Below are positions 7,959 through 17,556 of a DNA stretch of 64,000 bases, in pieces. Made by a program: the position numbers and the translations under genes. Location: assembly GCF_900107045.1 (NCBI RefSeq), contig NZ_FNON01000002.1, positions 1,054,001-1,118,000 of the forward strand. Direction: 5' to 3'. The stretch's first letter is position 1; every line of letters begins with the position of its first letter. Source of the stretch: Amycolatopsis xylanica (GTDB taxonomy: Bacteria; Actinomycetota; Actinomycetes; Mycobacteriales; Pseudonocardiaceae). A model generated the notes under the pieces. That model saw only the letters and a program-made list of their open reading frames with translations, did no database searches and had not been told where the DNA came from.

Positions 7959-8956
7959 TCCGTTTCCGGCGTCTGAATTGTCCCTTTTCCGTCCATGATC
8001 GAGACGATGCGCTCGAGGTCGTCGACCGACCCGAATTCGAGCACGATCCGGCCTTTGCGACGACCCAAGTCGACCTTCACGCGAGTGTCGAAGGTGTCCG
8101 AGAGGCGATCGGCCAAGTCCTGCAGCCCCGGCGCCAGCATCGGCTTGCGGGGAGCGGGCTTCGGCTTCGGCGGCTTCTCGCTCTTCTTGAGCGTGACCGC
8201 TTCTTCGGTCGCGCGGACCGACATGCCCTCCGCGACGATGCGCGCGGCGAGCTCTTCCTGACTGCCCGCGTCCTCCAACGACAGCAGCGCACGCGCGTGC
8301 CCGGCCGACAGGACGCCCGCGGCGACGCGGCGCTGAACGGGGAGGGGGAGCTTCAGGAGCCGGATCGTGTTGGTGATGACCGGGCGGCTGCGGCCGATCC
8401 GGCTGGCGAGCTCCTCGTGCGTCACGGCGAACTCGTCGAGCAGCTGCTGATACGCGGCCGCTTCTTCGAGCGGGTTCAGCTGCACGCGGTGGATGTTCTC
8501 CAGCAGCGCGTCGCGCAGCATCGACTCGTCGGCGGTCTGCCGGACGATCGCCGGGATGAACTCGAGCTCCGCCTGCTGCGACGCACGCATGCGCCGCTCG
8601 CCCATGACGAGCTCGTACTCCTCGCCGGGAAGCTCACGGACCACGATGGGCTGCATGAGCCCGAACTCGCGGATCGAATGCTCCAGCTCGGCGAGCGCCT
8701 CCTCGTCGAAGACCTGGCGCGGCTGCTTCGGGTTCGGCTTGATGGAGCTGAGCGGGATCTCGCGGTAGACCGCTCCCGCCACCTCGCCGCCGTTGGCCGA
8801 CCCGGCGTTGGCGGCCGCGCGCGTCTTGTCGGCCTCACGGAGAACCGCCTCGGAGGCGACGCCGTTGCCGCCCGCCGCGGGCGGGGCACCGGGCGCCGGT
8901 CCCGTCGGGATCAGCGCCGCGAGCCCCCTGCCGAGACCTCCCCTGCGTTCGGTCAC
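7955..8956 (-). CDS. parB: Chromosome-partitioning protein ParB
   Basis: 333 residues. The short N-terminal ParA-interacting motif [12 protein letters not shown] is followed by a linker, then the ParB CTPase domain ([18 protein letters not shown]), a helix-turn-helix region for parS recognition (about 195-250) and a C-terminal dimerisation segment. ParB loads on parS sites and slides to build the partition complex. The GTG start at 8956 overlaps the parA stop (GTGA) and is preceded by AAGGAGGGGA. Three parS sequences sit beside rsmG, so the protein acts next to its own operon. Confidence 0.97.
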   Translation of the reverse strand: MTERRGGLGRGLAALIPTGPAPGAPPAAGGNGVASEAVLREADKTRAAANAGSANGGEVAGAVYREIPLSSIKPNPKQPRQVFDEEALAELEHSIREFGLMQPIVVRELPGEEYELVMGERRMRASQQAELEFIPAIVRQTADESMLRDALLENIHRVQLNPLEEAAAYQQLLDEFAVTHEELASRIGRSRPVITNTIRLLKLPLPVQRRVAAGVLSAGHARALLSLEDAGSQEELAARIVAEGMSVRATEEAVTLKKSEKPPKPKPAPRKPMLAPGLQDLADRLSDTFDTRVKVDLGRRKGRIVLEFGSVDDLERIVSIMDGKGTIQTPETD

Positions 8957-9882
8957 AACGTCCCCTCCTTCTTACCGTTCACCGTGCCGCGGTTGGCCAG
9001 CTCCTTGGCCGCGTCGATGTAGCTCATGGCGCCGCGGGAGCCGGGGTCGTAGGCGAGGACCGTCTGGCCGTAGCCGGGCGCCTCGGAGACCTTCACACTG
9101 CGCGGGATGACCGTCTTGAGGACCGTGTCACCGAAGTGATTCCGGACCTCCTGCGTCACCTGGTCGGCCAGCTTGGTCCGGCCGTCGTACATGGTGAGCA
9201 GAATCGTGGAGACCTCGAGATCGGGATTGAGGTGCTTCTGGACGAGCTCGATGTTGCTCAGCAGCTGCCCCAGACCCTCCAGCGCGTAGTACTCGCACTG
9301 GATCGGAATGAGCACCTCCTGCGCGGCGACCATCGCGTTGACGGTCAGCAGGCCAAGCGAGGGCGGGCAGTCGATGAAGACGTAGTCGACGCCGATCTCG
9401 TCGAGCACCTCGGACGAGAGCGCCTCCTTGAGCCGGGACTCACGGGAGACCATCGAGACGAGCTCGATCTCGGCGCCGGCGAGGTCGATCGTGGCGGGGA
9501 CGCAGAAGAGGTTGGGGGACTGCTCGCTGACCGCGGCAGCCTCGGCGAGGGAGACCTCGCCGATGAGCACCTCATAGATGGAGGGGGTGCCGGAGCGGTG
9601 CTCGACGTCGAGCGCCGTGCTGGCGTTCCCCTGGGGGTCCAGGTCGATCACGAGTGTCTTGAGTCCGTGCACCGCGAGGGCGGCGGCCAGGTTGACCGTG
9701 CTGGTCGTCTTGCCGACGCCACCCTTCTGGTTGGCGACGGTCATGACGCGGCGGCGGTCAGGGCGGGGGAGCGTGTTCGCCTTGGGGTGGAGCACGCTCG
9801 CGGCGCGCACTGCTTCCTCGGCGATCGGCGTCCAGCCCAACTCGTGGCCGGTGCTCGCGGAGTCTGACGACGGCGGGTTCAC
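8953..9882 (-). CDS. parA: Chromosome-partitioning ATPase ParA
   Basis: 309 residues from a GTG at 9880-9882, chosen because AGGAGG lies at 9894-9899. Longer upstream frames run into the parS region. The deviant Walker A motif KGGVGKTTS is at about residue 50, and [10 protein letters not shown] and CPPSLGLLT follow. ParA binds nucleoid DNA non-specifically in its ATP form and moves ParB-parS complexes. It overlaps parB by 4 bp and lies downstream of rsmG in the same direction, the usual actinobacterial arrangement. Confidence 0.96.
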   Translation of the reverse strand: MNPPSSDSASTGHELGWTPIAEEAVRAASVLHPKANTLPRPDRRRVMTVANQKGGVGKTTSTVNLAAALAVHGLKTLVIDLDPQGNASTALDVEHRSGTPSIYEVLIGEVSLAEAAAVSEQSPNLFCVPATIDLAGAEIELVSMVSRESRLKEALSSEVLDEIGVDYVFIDCPPSLGLLTVNAMVAAQEVLIPIQCEYYALEGLGQLLSNIELVQKHLNPDLEVSTILLTMYDGRTKLADQVTQEVRNHFGDTVLKTVIPRSVKVSEAPGYGQTVLAYDPGSRGAMSYIDAAKELANRGTVNGKKEGTL

Positions 9883-9933
9883 CGGTCTAGACACCTCCTC
9901 TTGTTCTTGACGACTAGGGGGACGAACCGCGTG

Positions 9934-9949
9934 TGTTTCACGTGGAACA
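9934..9949. other. parS site between rsmG and parA
   Basis: TGTTTCACGTGGAACA differs from the parS consensus TGTTTCACGTGAAACA at one position. It lies in the 83-base gap between rsmG and parA, where ParB spreading could also affect parAB transcription. Confidence 0.9.
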
Positions 9950-9965
9950 TGACGCGGCTGGGGCC

Positions 9966-10628
9966 TTACTTCTTGCCTTTTCGTCGAGCAGGAGCGGGGA
10001 GCCGCGGGATCACGACCACCAAGCTGGGCACCTCCAGCACGCCAGTGCCGACCTCGAAGAGCTCGGGCGTACCGCCACCGGAACGCCGCACGGCGTCCCG
10101 ATCCCGCTCGATCTCCTCCGCGGCGCTCGCGCCCTTCAGCGCCAGCAGGATGCCCTCGGGACGCGCTAGCGGCAGGCACCATCCGGCGAGCTTGGCGAGC
10201 GGAGCGACCGCACGAGCGGTGACCACGTCGGCGCCGCCGAGATCGGCACGCACCTGTCGCTCCTCCGCGCGGCCTCGCACGATGGTGATGGGAAGGTCCA
10301 ACTTGTCAGCCACCTCGGCGAGCCATTCGACCCGGCGAGCCATCGGCTCCAGAAGAACGATATCGAGGTCCGGTCGCGCGATCGCGAGCGGCACTCCGGG
10401 AAGGCCGGCTCCGGACCCGACATCGACCACCCGAGCGCCCTTCGGCACGCGCTCGCCGATCACCGCCGAGTTGAGCACGTGGCGCTCCCACAGCCGGTCG
10501 ACTTCCCTCGGGCCGATCAGCCCGCGCTCCACCCCATGCACCCGGAGCAGTTCCACGTAGGCCTCGGCTTGGTCGATGCGGTCACCGAAGACCGTGCGCG
10601 CCGCGACGGCGACGCTGTCCAAGCTCAC
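9966..10628 (-). CDS. rsmG: 16S rRNA (guanine-N7) methyltransferase RsmG/GidB
   Basis: 220 residues from a GTG at 10626-10628, chosen over an upstream in-frame GTG at 10652 because GAGGAG is seven bases before it and the upstream one falls inside a parS site. The SAM-binding motif VVDVGSGAGLPGVPLA is at about residues 66-81. The enzyme methylates G527 (E. coli numbering) of 16S rRNA, and its loss gives low-level streptomycin resistance. The protein ends in a basic tail RRKGKK. It leads the rsmG-parA-parB transcript. Confidence 0.93.
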   Translation of the reverse strand: MSLDSVAVAARTVFGDRIDQAEAYVELLRVHGVERGLIGPREVDRLWERHVLNSAVIGERVPKGARVVDVGSGAGLPGVPLAIARPDLDIVLLEPMARRVEWLAEVADKLDLPITIVRGRAEERQVRADLGGADVVTARAVAPLAKLAGWCLPLARPEGILLALKGASAAEEIERDRDAVRRSGGGTPELFEVGTGVLEVPSLVVVIPRLPAPARRKGKK

Positions 10629-10648
10629 TGAATGACTCCTCAACGCCC

Positions 10649-10670
10649 GCACGTTTCACGTGAAACGTGC
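10649..10670. other. parS site within an extended 22-bp palindrome upstream of rsmG
   Basis: The core GTTTCACGTGAAAC (10653-10666) is a perfect parS core. The symmetry continues outward by four more bases on each side, giving a perfect 22-bp palindrome. Confidence 0.95.
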
Positions 10671-10695
10671 TTCGTTCGATTGTCCCTGATGCTTG

Positions 10696-10709
10696 GTTTC
10701 ACGTGAAAC
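10696..10709. other. parS site upstream of rsmG
   Basis: GTTTCACGTGAAAC is a perfect 14-bp parS core, 43 bases (same register) from the neighbouring parS palindrome at 10653-10666. Together the pair forms a dense ParB loading point between the rsmG and jag operons. Confidence 0.95.
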
Positions 10710-10756
10710 GCCACGCGTGTAATTCGCCGGGCATCTCACAGATCCGACCCTCGCGC

Positions 10757-10795
10757 ACAAAAAAGCGGCCCGCCGGATCACTCCGGCGGGCCGCT
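10757..10795 (-). terminator. Terminator of the rpmH-rnpA-yidD-yidC-jag operon
   Basis: Perfect 14-bp arms AGCGGCCCGCCGGA (10764-10777) and TCCGGCGGGCCGCT (10782-10795) enclose a 4-base loop. On the minus strand the hairpin is followed by six T residues. It lies 14 bases after the jag stop and insulates this operon from rsmG-parAB. Confidence 0.92.
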
Positions 10796-10809
10796 CTCAG
10801 TACTCCGCG

Positions 10810-11376
10810 TCAGGCGGGGGAGACCACCACACGACGCTTCGGGTCTTCGCCCTCGCTCTCGCTGCGAACGCCGTCGACGGCCGCGACCGCGTCGTGGACG
10901 ACCTTGCGCTCGAACGGGCTCATCGGCTGGAGCCGCACGCGCTCGCCGGTCTCGATGACCGTCTGCGCGGTGGAGCGGCCGAGCTCGCGAAGCTCCTCGC
11001 GGCGGTCGGCGCGCCAGCCCGCGATGTCCAGCATCAGGCGGCTGCGCGAGCCGGTCTCCTGCTGGACCGCGAGCCGGGTCAGCTCCTGCAACGCCTCGAG
11101 CACCGTGCCACGGGGGCCGACGAGCTTCTCGAGATCCTCGCCACCGTCGATGCTGACGATCGCGCGGCCGGCTTCGACGTCGAGGTCGATGTCGCCGTCG
11201 TAGTCCAGAAGGTCCAGCAGTCGCTCGAGGTAGTCCCCGGCGATGTCGCCTTCCTTGACCAAGGTGTCGTCGTCGACCGCCGCCGACTTCTGTCCCTTGG
11301 CCGCCGTCTCCTCGGTCGCCTCCGAAGGTGCGGCGTCGTTCTGCTCGGCGTCGATCGTGTCGACCGTCTCCGACAT
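10810..11376 (-). CDS. jag: Jag/KhpB-like RNA-binding protein (KH and R3H domains)
   Basis: 188 residues. An acidic, Thr/Ala-rich N-terminal tail (about 1-50) leads into a KH domain (about 55-115, with GGEDLEKLVGPRG) and an R3H domain (about 120-185, with MSPFERKVVHDAVA). Homologues bind RNA and influence cell division and envelope growth, and the gene is almost always beside yidC. Two ATGs are adjacent (11379 and 11376). The second has the better spacing to GAGGAG at 11384-11389. Confidence 0.88.
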   Translation of the reverse strand: MSETVDTIDAEQNDAAPSEATEETAAKGQKSAAVDDDTLVKEGDIAGDYLERLLDLLDYDGDIDLDVEAGRAIVSIDGGEDLEKLVGPRGTVLEALQELTRLAVQQETGSRSRLMLDIAGWRADRREELRELGRSTAQTVIETGERVRLQPMSPFERKVVHDAVAAVDGVRSESEGEDPKRRVVVSPA

Positions 11377-11406
11377 CATTCGTCTCCTCTCAAGGCCTCG
11401 GCAGCG

Positions 11407-12498
11407 TCAGCGACGCTTGCGGCCCGACTTCTTCGTTGAGTCCGTGTCGAGGCTGGGGATCGCCGTGCCGTTCTTGGTCTTCTCGGCGTCCGTGCCCGAA
11501 TCCTTGCTGCCGTTCTTGGCCGCGGAACCGCTCTGCGCGAAACCGTGGGGGGAGCCCGCCTTGGCCACCTTGCTCGGCTGGCCGGCGTTGCGCTGCGTCT
11601 TCTTCTGCTGAACCGGCTTCTGGCCGACGGCCGGCTTCTGCCCCGGCTTGGGGCCGAGCGCGGTGCGCTTCTCGATGGCCTCGGCCTTCTTCGCCTCTTC
11701 TTCCTTGTCGATCTTCGTGTAGACGAGGCGCTGCTGCATCAGGGTCCAGCCGTTGTTCGCCAGCCAGTAGAAGAGGAGGCCGAGCGGGAACAGCGCACCG
11801 AACACGAGCACACCGAGCGGGAAGATGTACATCGTCAGCTTGTTCATCATCGCGGTCTGCGGGGTCGCCGAATCGGGGTTCTGGCGGGCGACCGAGTGCC
11901 GCGCGGTCAGGTGCGTCGCGATGCTGGCGACGATCATCAGCGGGATCGCGACGGGGGCGACGTGCCAGTGGAAGCCGCTCGAGGCCTGAGCTCCGCTGAC
12001 CACGCTGACGCCGTTGTAGATGGCCTCGCCGAGGTTGACGCCGAACAGCTTCGCGTTGACGTACGACTCGACGCCCGCCCCGCTGAAGAAGTAGTTCTCG
12101 GTCTTCGGCATGCCGGGGTGCACCGGGTTGACCGTGAACATCCGGAGCACGTGGTTCAGGCCGATGAAGACCGGGATCTGCAGCAGCATCGGCAGGCAGG
12201 AGCCGAGCGGGTTGACGCCGTGCTCCTTCTGGAGCTTCTGCATCTCCATCGCCTGCCGCTGGCGATCGTTCGCGTACTTCTTCTGGACCTTCTTCATCTC
12301 CGGCGCGAAGTCCTGCATCTTCTTCATCGACCGGACCTGGTTCACGAACGGCTTGAACATGATGCCGCGGACGGTGAACGTCAGGAAGATGATCGCGAGG
12401 ATCCAGGAGATCGCGTTGGCTTCGCCGAAGACAAGCCCGAAGACCTTGTGCCAACACCACAGGATGAAGGACACGGGGTAGTAGATGAAGTCGAGCAC
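11407..12498 (-). CDS. yidC: Membrane protein insertase YidC
   Basis: 363 residues from a GTG at 12496-12498 with GAGGAG upstream. It is the Oxa1/YidC fold without the large periplasmic domain of Gram-negative YidC. Membrane segments are visible at the N-terminus (DFIYYPVSFILWCW) and at about 25-50, 100-125, 185-210 and 220-245. The MKKVQKKYANDRQRQAMEMQ stretch is the cytoplasmic helical hairpin. The tail after residue 265 is long, basic and disordered (KKSGRKRR), suited to ribosome binding. It inserts and folds membrane proteins with or without SecYEG. Confidence 0.95.
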   Translation of the reverse strand: MLDFIYYPVSFILWCWHKVFGLVFGEANAISWILAIIFLTFTVRGIMFKPFVNQVRSMKKMQDFAPEMKKVQKKYANDRQRQAMEMQKLQKEHGVNPLGSCLPMLLQIPVFIGLNHVLRMFTVNPVHPGMPKTENYFFSGAGVESYVNAKLFGVNLGEAIYNGVSVVSGAQASSGFHWHVAPVAIPLMIVASIATHLTARHSVARQNPDSATPQTAMMNKLTMYIFPLGVLVFGALFPLGLLFYWLANNGWTLMQQRLVYTKIDKEEEAKKAEAIEKRTALGPKPGQKPAVGQKPVQQKKTQRNAGQPSKVAKAGSPHGFAQSGSAAKNGSKDSGTDAEKTKNGTAIPSLDTDSTKKSGRKRR

Positions 12499-12502
12499 TG
12501 AA

Positions 12503-12814
12503 CTACTCCTCGATTGGTGTTTCAGGTCTTGGGGCGCGCCGCCAGGAGAACTTCTCCGGCACGGGGTCGCGGCCCGGCGGTGTCCACGGGCCACAGCGCA
12601 GCAGCCGTCGCGCCGCGAGATAGGAGCCGCGGCCCGCGCCGTGCCGGGTGAGCGCTTCCACCGCGTACGCGCTGCAGCTCGGATAGAAGCGGCAGGCCGG
12701 TGGGAAGAAGGGAGAGATCACTTTCCGGTAGAACTTGATGGGCAGCAACAGGACCCACGCGACCGGGCCGGGCTTGGCCGGGTCCCGCGTGGTGGCAGCC
12801 TCAGTTTCGTTCAC
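12503..12814 (-). CDS. yidD: Membrane protein insertion efficiency factor YidD
   Basis: 103 residues with the family core CRFYPSCSAYAVEAL followed by LRCGPW, which carries the conserved cysteines. YidD is a small peripheral membrane protein that helps YidC-dependent insertion. The GTG at 12812-12814 overlaps the rnpA stop (GTGA), and yidC starts 5 bases after its end, so the three genes are coupled. The C-terminal 25 residues are Pro/Arg-rich and poorly conserved. Confidence 0.95.
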   Translation of the reverse strand: MNETEAATTRDPAKPGPVAWVLLLPIKFYRKVISPFFPPACRFYPSCSAYAVEALTRHGAGRGSYLAARRLLRCGPWTPPGRDPVPEKFSWRRAPRPETPIEE

Positions 12815-13200
12815 ACCGGTGATCCGTCGTTGTTGTCGGCGCCGTGGTTCTGTCGCAGCAGGCCGAGCCGCCGCAGTGAAGCGTCGAGATCCGAGCCGAG
12901 TTCCGCGCTGGTGGCGTCCGCGGCCGGGGGTAAGGCCCGTATGACCAACGAGCAGCCGGCAGGCAGTGTTCCGAGCCGTGCCGAAACGAGATGACGGAGT
13001 CGCCTGGTCACCCGGTGGCGGACCACCGAATTACCAACGGCCTTGCTCACCACAAAACCCGCCCGGGCGCCATCGGGCTGCCCTGGCGGGTCTGTGGTCA
13101 GTGCGTGCACGACGAGGCGGCGCTTGCCAGCGCGGACTCCGCGCCGCATCACGATGCGGAAGTCCTCGCCACGCCGAAGGCGGGCGGCAGCAGGCAACAC
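12811..13200 (-). CDS. rnpA: Ribonuclease P protein component
   Basis: 129 residues, the basic protein subunit of RNase P, which binds the catalytic RNA and matures tRNA 5' ends. RRGEDFRIVMRRGVRAGKR matches the N-terminal strand, and KAVGNSVVRHRVTRRLRHL is the conserved RNR motif helix. The GTG start is at 13198-13200, 23 bases after rpmH. Its last ~25 residues are acidic and poorly conserved. Confidence 0.95.
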   Translation of the reverse strand: MLPAAARLRRGEDFRIVMRRGVRAGKRRLVVHALTTDPPGQPDGARAGFVVSKAVGNSVVRHRVTRRLRHLVSARLGTLPAGCSLVIRALPPAADATSAELGSDLDASLRRLGLLRQNHGADNNDGSPV

Positions 13201-13223
13201 GGCGCGCCTCGACGACGGCCGGA

Positions 13224-13367
13224 TCAGGCGGACAGGGCCTCGCGGCCCTTGCGGCGGCGGGCGGCCAGAATGGCGCGGCCCGCACGGGTCCGCATCCGCA
13301 GCCGGAACCCGTGGGTCTTCGCGCGGCGGCGGTTGTTCGGCTGGAAGGTGCGCTTACCCTTGCTCAC
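13224..13367 (-). CDS. rpmH: 50S ribosomal protein L34
   Basis: A 47-residue protein too short for many gene callers: GTG at 13365-13367 and TGA at 13224-13226. It begins [20 protein letters not shown] and ends GREALSA, the standard L34 pattern including the basic helix [17 protein letters not shown]. It leads the rpmH-rnpA-yidD-yidC-jag operon, divergent from dnaA, as in nearly all bacteria. AGGAG at 13376-13380 is the ribosome site. Confidence 0.97.
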   Translation of the reverse strand: MSKGKRTFQPNNRRRAKTHGFRLRMRTRAGRAILAARRRKGREALSA

Positions 13368-13988
13368 GGCTCAAGTTCTCCTGGTCTCGACAGTGGGTCG
13401 CCTGTTGCTTTGACCGGCAACCGGCGTGTCGTACCTGTCGGCACGGCAGTCTGTGGTGTCTCCTACCAACGTGTGGCGTCGTAGCTCGAAGTGACGACTT
13501 CGTGGGCGCACGAAACGCACCCGCCGAAAGCGGGAGACCTTACGAGGGTACGCACCCGCTTCGGGGGAGCTGGAACCGCCCCCTCGACCACGCACCGCGA
13601 CCAGGCATAAGAGCAGGCCACGCCGGGTGCGGGACACCGAATGGCAACACGCCGTGCACCGTGAAATGCTTGCGCCCAACGATGACTTGTGGCAGGACGC
13701 GGCGCTTGTTAGCGTGGCCCCTCTCACAGTCACCGGTCCAGGTGCGCAGAATATGTGGTCGCCGTAGCCGACGTGCTTCCGGCGCCGACGTCGAACCCGC
13801 GGGTGGAGCCGTGGCGGGTCGCCGTACATTAGTGCACAGCTGTGGACAACTATGTGGATACCTGCTGCGCCGGTGAGCATATCGGTCCAAGATGAGACTC
13901 CATTAGGTGGTCTCTCACCATCAGCCGAGTGATGACCAGTGCGTTCAGCGTCGCTTCAGGGGGCGACGAGGGGAGGGGAGCCGAGTAG
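13368..13988. promoter_or_regulatory. rpmH-dnaA divergent intergenic region
   Basis: This 621-bp gap must hold the rpmH (minus) and dnaA (plus) promoters. Near dnaA it contains TGTGGACAA (13841-13849), a perfect DnaA box, and TGTGGATAC (13853-13861), a near match, which fits DnaA autoregulation. A nested inverted repeat (GGTGA at 13872, GAGAC at 13894, GTCTC at 13910, TCACC at 13915) could form a leader stem. No open reading frame or RNA gene is convincing in the rest. Confidence 0.6.
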
Positions 13989-15599
13989 GTGTCCGAACAC
14001 CAGTACAACCTGGGGGTCATCTGGGAACAGGTGGTCCGCGAGCTCTCCGAGGGCACCCTTTCCCCGCAGCAACGTGCGTGGATGCGCGTGACCAGGCCGA
14101 TCGGCCTGCTCGACGGCACCGCACTGCTGGCCGCTCCGAGCGACTTCGCCAAGGAGGCGATCGAGCGCGCGCTCCGCGGCGCCATCACCGAGGCGCTCTC
14201 CCGCAGGCTCGGCCGCCAGGTCTCGCTCGCGGTGAAGGTCGACAGCACCGAAACGGTCTCCAGCACCCCGCCGCCGTCGCCCGAACCCCGCTATTCGGCC
14301 TCACCCGGTCGGGGGGAATCCATCGGCAGGGAGAACGGCAGCCGCACGCTCCCCGAGGCGCCGCCCCAGCTCGATGAGGAAGTCGTCTATCCGCCAACGC
14401 GTCATCTCGTCGAGCAGACGAAGCTCGCCGACACCGAAGACGATGACGAAGAGGTCGACGAAGAAGGCGAAGCGCTCGGCACGGTCCGGGAGATCTGGCC
14501 GACCTTCTCCGGCCGCCCCGTCGCCGGCCAGCCGTACACCGCGCCCGCCCAGCCGCAGACGTCGAAGACCCGGCTGAACGAGAAGTACACCTTCGACACG
14601 TTCGTCATCGGCGCGTCGAACCGCTTCGCGCACGCCGCCTCGGTCGCGGTCGCCGAAGCGCCGTCCCGCGCCTACAACCCGCTCTTCATCTGGGGCGAAT
14701 CGGGACTGGGCAAGACTCACCTGCTGCACGCGGTCGGTCACTACGCGCAGCGGCTGTTCCCCGGCATGCGCGTGCGGTACGTGTCGACGGAGGAATTCAC
14801 CAACGACTTCATCAACTCGCTGCGAGACGACCGCAAGGTCGCGTTCCAGCGCCGCTACCGCGACATCGACATCCTGCTCGTCGACGACATCCAGTTCCTG
14901 GAAGGAAAAGAAGGTACGCAGGAAGAGTTCTTCCACACCTTCAACACCCTCCACAACGCGAACAAGCAGATCGTCGTCTCCTCCGACCGCCCGCCGAAAC
15001 GTCTCGAGACGCTGGAAGACCGGCTGCGCACGCGGTTCGAGTGGGGCCTGATCACCGACATCCAGCCGCCGGAACTCGAGACGCGTATCGCGATCCTCCG
15101 TAAGAAGGCCGCGCAGGACCGGCTCGACGCACCCGGTGACGTACTGGAGTTCATCGCCGCGCGCGTCGAGGCGAACATCCGCGAGCTCGAAGGCGCGCTC
15201 ATCCGCGTCACCGCGTTCGCCTCGCTCAACCAGCAGCCGGTGGACATCGGGCTCGCCGAGATCGTGTTGCGGGATCTGATCCCCGACTCGCATGCGCCCG
15301 AGATCACCGCGCCGACCATCATGGGCGCCACGGCCGAGTTCTTCGACGTGACGCTCGACGATCTGTGCGGGCCTGGCAAGACGAAGGCGCTCGCCACCGC
15401 GCGGCAGATCGCGATGTACCTCTGCCGCGAGCTGACGGACATGTCTCTGCCGAAGATCGGGCAGACCTTCGGCGGCCGCGACCACACCACGGTCATGCAC
15501 GCGGACAAGAAGATCCGCAAGGAAATGGCCGAGCGGCGCCGGATCTACGATCAGGTGCAGGAGCTGACGTCGCGCATCAAGCAGCGCGCGAGGCAGTAG
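13989..15599 (+). CDS. dnaA: Chromosomal replication initiator DnaA
   Basis: 536 residues. Domain I (about 1-85) is followed by a long acidic, Pro-rich domain II (about 90-195), typical of actinobacteria. The AAA+ domain has Walker [14 protein letters not shown] and Walker [13 protein letters not shown]. Domain IV carries the DNA-binding signature [11 protein letters not shown] near the C-terminus. DnaA-ATP binds the boxes in the adjacent oriC and opens the duplex. The GTG start at 13989 has GGGGAGGGGAG at 13970-13980. Confidence 0.98.
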   Translation: MSEHQYNLGVIWEQVVRELSEGTLSPQQRAWMRVTRPIGLLDGTALLAAPSDFAKEAIERALRGAITEALSRRLGRQVSLAVKVDSTETVSSTPPPSPEPRYSASPGRGESIGRENGSRTLPEAPPQLDEEVVYPPTRHLVEQTKLADTEDDDEEVDEEGEALGTVREIWPTFSGRPVAGQPYTAPAQPQTSKTRLNEKYTFDTFVIGASNRFAHAASVAVAEAPSRAYNPLFIWGESGLGKTHLLHAVGHYAQRLFPGMRVRYVSTEEFTNDFINSLRDDRKVAFQRRYRDIDILLVDDIQFLEGKEGTQEEFFHTFNTLHNANKQIVVSSDRPPKRLETLEDRLRTRFEWGLITDIQPPELETRIAILRKKAAQDRLDAPGDVLEFIAARVEANIRELEGALIRVTAFASLNQQPVDIGLAEIVLRDLIPDSHAPEITAPTIMGATAEFFDVTLDDLCGPGKTKALATARQIAMYLCRELTDMSLPKIGQTFGGRDHTTVMHADKKIRKEMAERRRIYDQVQELTSRIKQRARQ

Positions 15600-15617
15600 C
15601 CGCTTCTTAAGCCCTCA

Positions 15618-15652
15618 GAAACGCCCCGCCCGGGAATCCGGCGGGGCGTTTC
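15618..15652 (+). terminator. Terminator after dnaA
   Basis: Perfect 13-bp arms GAAACGCCCCGCC (15618-15630) and GGCGGGGCGTTTC (15640-15652) enclose a 9-base loop, 18 bases after the dnaA stop. It shields oriC from dnaA transcription. Confidence 0.85.
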
Positions 15653-16260
15653 TCATGTGCGAGGAAAACTTCCTTATATACAAGGACTGTGGATGGCCTG
15701 TGCGCTCGTCATCGGACTTTTTGTTTGTACACAAGGGAAAATCCCCATGGTGTGCGTAGTTGCCCCACAGGCCCGGAGATCTCCCAACAGCGGCAACGCG
15801 AAACGCTCCACAGACCGTCCACAGTGCATCCACAGGCAATCCACACCATGATCCACACGGATTCCCCAGGCAGTCCACATGCTGTACACACCTGTCGCGT
15901 GTCACCCGCACGAGCGATTCACGTCACGGAAAGCGCCTCGTGACATCCCCAGCGCCTGGGTACAAGTCCGTCCACGACTGGGGACAACCATGGGGATAAC
16001 TGTGGATTCCTGTGGACGGTCACGTGGCACCTTCAAACCATCCACGGATCGCCCGATCTGTCCACGGGCCGCGCACACCGCCCGTCCACACCGCCGCGAC
16101 TACCAGGAGCTGCACGGATGGCACCTGTCCACACAATCCACAACGCTTACTACTACTGCTGTTCATAAATCTCTTGAAGAAGAACAAAAGATAAAAACAA
16201 GCGGCGGACGAGATTGGGGACAGCTCGAGGTTCGTGGCGACATGTCGACAAAGACATGGC
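15653..16260. other. Chromosomal origin of replication oriC
   Basis: The 789-bp dnaA-dnaN gap is packed with DnaA-box-like 9-mers in both orientations. Examples are TGTGGATGG (15688), CCGTCCACA (15815), TGATCCACA (15849), CAGTCCACA (15871), TGGGGACAA (15979), TGGGGATAA (15991), TGTGGATTC (16001), TGTGGACGG (16011), CTGTCCACG (16058), CCGTCCACA (16082), CTGTCCACA (16125) and CAATCCACA (16134). The orientation flips around 15970-16020, giving two opposed arrays. Many boxes are weak, G/C-shifted variants, as in Streptomyces origins. A further inverted repeat CATGTC/GACATG lies at 16241-16258. Confidence 0.95.
16144..16200. other. AT-rich stretch, candidate DNA-unwinding element of oriC
   Basis: Directly after the last strong DnaA boxes the sequence becomes conspicuously A/T-rich (for example TTCATAAATCTCTTGAAG and AAAAGATAAAAACAA), in sharp contrast to the surrounding high-GC DNA. 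Position and composition fit the DUE. A second, shorter AT-rich patch lies at 15661-15685, at the dnaA side. Confidence 0.7.
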
Positions 16261-16388
16261 CGGGCCGAGGTGACGCAGCCCTCGGCGACGGCCTAACGTG
16301 GGTGGCCCACACCTGGTCCATCGCCGCTTCGGACCTCAGGTGCTCTTCTCGGGCCTGCACCGGGCTCGGCTGTCGAAAGGAAGCGCGC

Positions 16389-17522
16389 ATGAAGATCCGC
16401 GTCGAGCGTGACGGGCTCGCCGACGCCGTCGCGTGGGTCGCTCGAAGCCTGCCGTCCCGGCCTCCCGTCCCAGTACTGGGCGGTGTGCTGCTCGACGCCG
16501 GTTCGGAAGGTGGCAGTGACGCGCTGACCGTTTCCGGCTTCGACTACGAGGTCTCGGCCACGGTCGGTGTCCCCGCGACGATCGCCGACGGCGGCCGCCT
16601 GCTGGTCTCCGGCCGTCTGCTGGCCGACATCACCAAGGCGCTGCCCGCGCAGCCGGTCGAGATCGCCGTCGACGGCGCCCGCGCTTCCATCACCTGTGGC
16701 AACGCCCGGTTCTCCCTGCCGACCATGCCGGTCGAGGACTACCCGCAGCTGCCGGCCCAGCCCGCCTTCGCCGGTGAGCTCGCAGGCGACGCGTTCGGCC
16801 AGGCCGTCTCGCAGGTCGCGGTCGCGGCGGGCAAGGACGACACCCTGCCGATGCTGACCGGCATGCGGCTGGAGATCTCCGGCGACAAGCTGACCCTCGT
16901 CGCGACCGACCGCTTCCGGCTCGCCATGCGCGAGTTCACCTGGAACCCGGCCGACGGCCTCTCCGACGCCGCGGTGCTCGTGCCCGCGCGCACGCTCGCC
17001 GAGGCCGCCAAGTCGCTCGGCTCCGGCGGCGCGACCATCTCGCTCGCGCTCGCCAGTGGCGAGGGCCTGCTCGGCCTGACCGGCTCCGGCCGCTCGACCA
17101 CCACCCGGCTGCTCGACGCCGAGTTCCCGCCGTACCGGCAGCTGCTGCCCGCGCAGCACTCGTCGCGCGCGGTGATCGGCGTGTCCGCGCTGGCCGACGC
17201 CATCAAGCGCGTTTCGCTCGTCGCCGAGCGGGGCACCCAGGTCCGGCTGGAGTTCGACGACGGCACGCTGCGGCTCTCGGCCGGTGGCGACGACGAAGGC
17301 AGCGCCGAAGAGGAGCTGCAGGTCGATTACGAGGGCGAGCCGGTGACCATCGCGTTCAACCCCGGTTACCTCGTCGACGGCCTCGGCGCGTTGCACGCCG
17401 ACCGCGCGGAGCTGACGTTCACCACGCCGAACCGTCCGGCGCTGATCAAGCCTGCCGACGAGAACGGCGACCTGATCCCGGGCTACCTCTACCTGCTGAT
17501 GCCGGTCCGCCTGCCCGGCTGA
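16389..17522 (+). CDS. dnaN: DNA polymerase III beta sliding clamp
   Basis: 377 residues in three clamp repeats. The protein begins [20 protein letters not shown] and ends [12 protein letters not shown], the conserved clamp C-terminus that borders the partner-binding pocket. The ATG at 16389 follows GAAAGGAAG. An in-frame extension back to 15879 crosses oriC and is not credible. The clamp tethers polymerase to DNA and also recruits ligase and repair proteins. Confidence 0.97.
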   Translation: MKIRVERDGLADAVAWVARSLPSRPPVPVLGGVLLDAGSEGGSDALTVSGFDYEVSATVGVPATIADGGRLLVSGRLLADITKALPAQPVEIAVDGARASITCGNARFSLPTMPVEDYPQLPAQPAFAGELAGDAFGQAVSQVAVAAGKDDTLPMLTGMRLEISGDKLTLVATDRFRLAMREFTWNPADGLSDAAVLVPARTLAEAAKSLGSGGATISLALASGEGLLGLTGSGRSTTTRLLDAEFPPYRQLLPAQHSSRAVIGVSALADAIKRVSLVAERGTQVRLEFDDGTLRLSAGGDDEGSAEEELQVDYEGEPVTIAFNPGYLVDGLGALHADRAELTFTTPNRPALIKPADENGDLIPGYLYLLMPVRLPG

Positions 17523-17556
17523 CCCGACAATTTTCGTTACCTACCAAGGGGAACTC

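Noticed and set aside
10629..10652. Upstream GTG of rsmG giving eight more residues
   Set aside because: It lies inside a parS palindrome and lacks a ribosome site, whereas GTG 10628 has GAGGAG at good spacing.
15688..16142. Repeated TGTGGA/TCCACA units considered as a CRISPR array
   Set aside because: Repeats are only nine bases, irregularly spaced and in both orientations, and match DnaA boxes between dnaA and dnaN. No cas genes are present.
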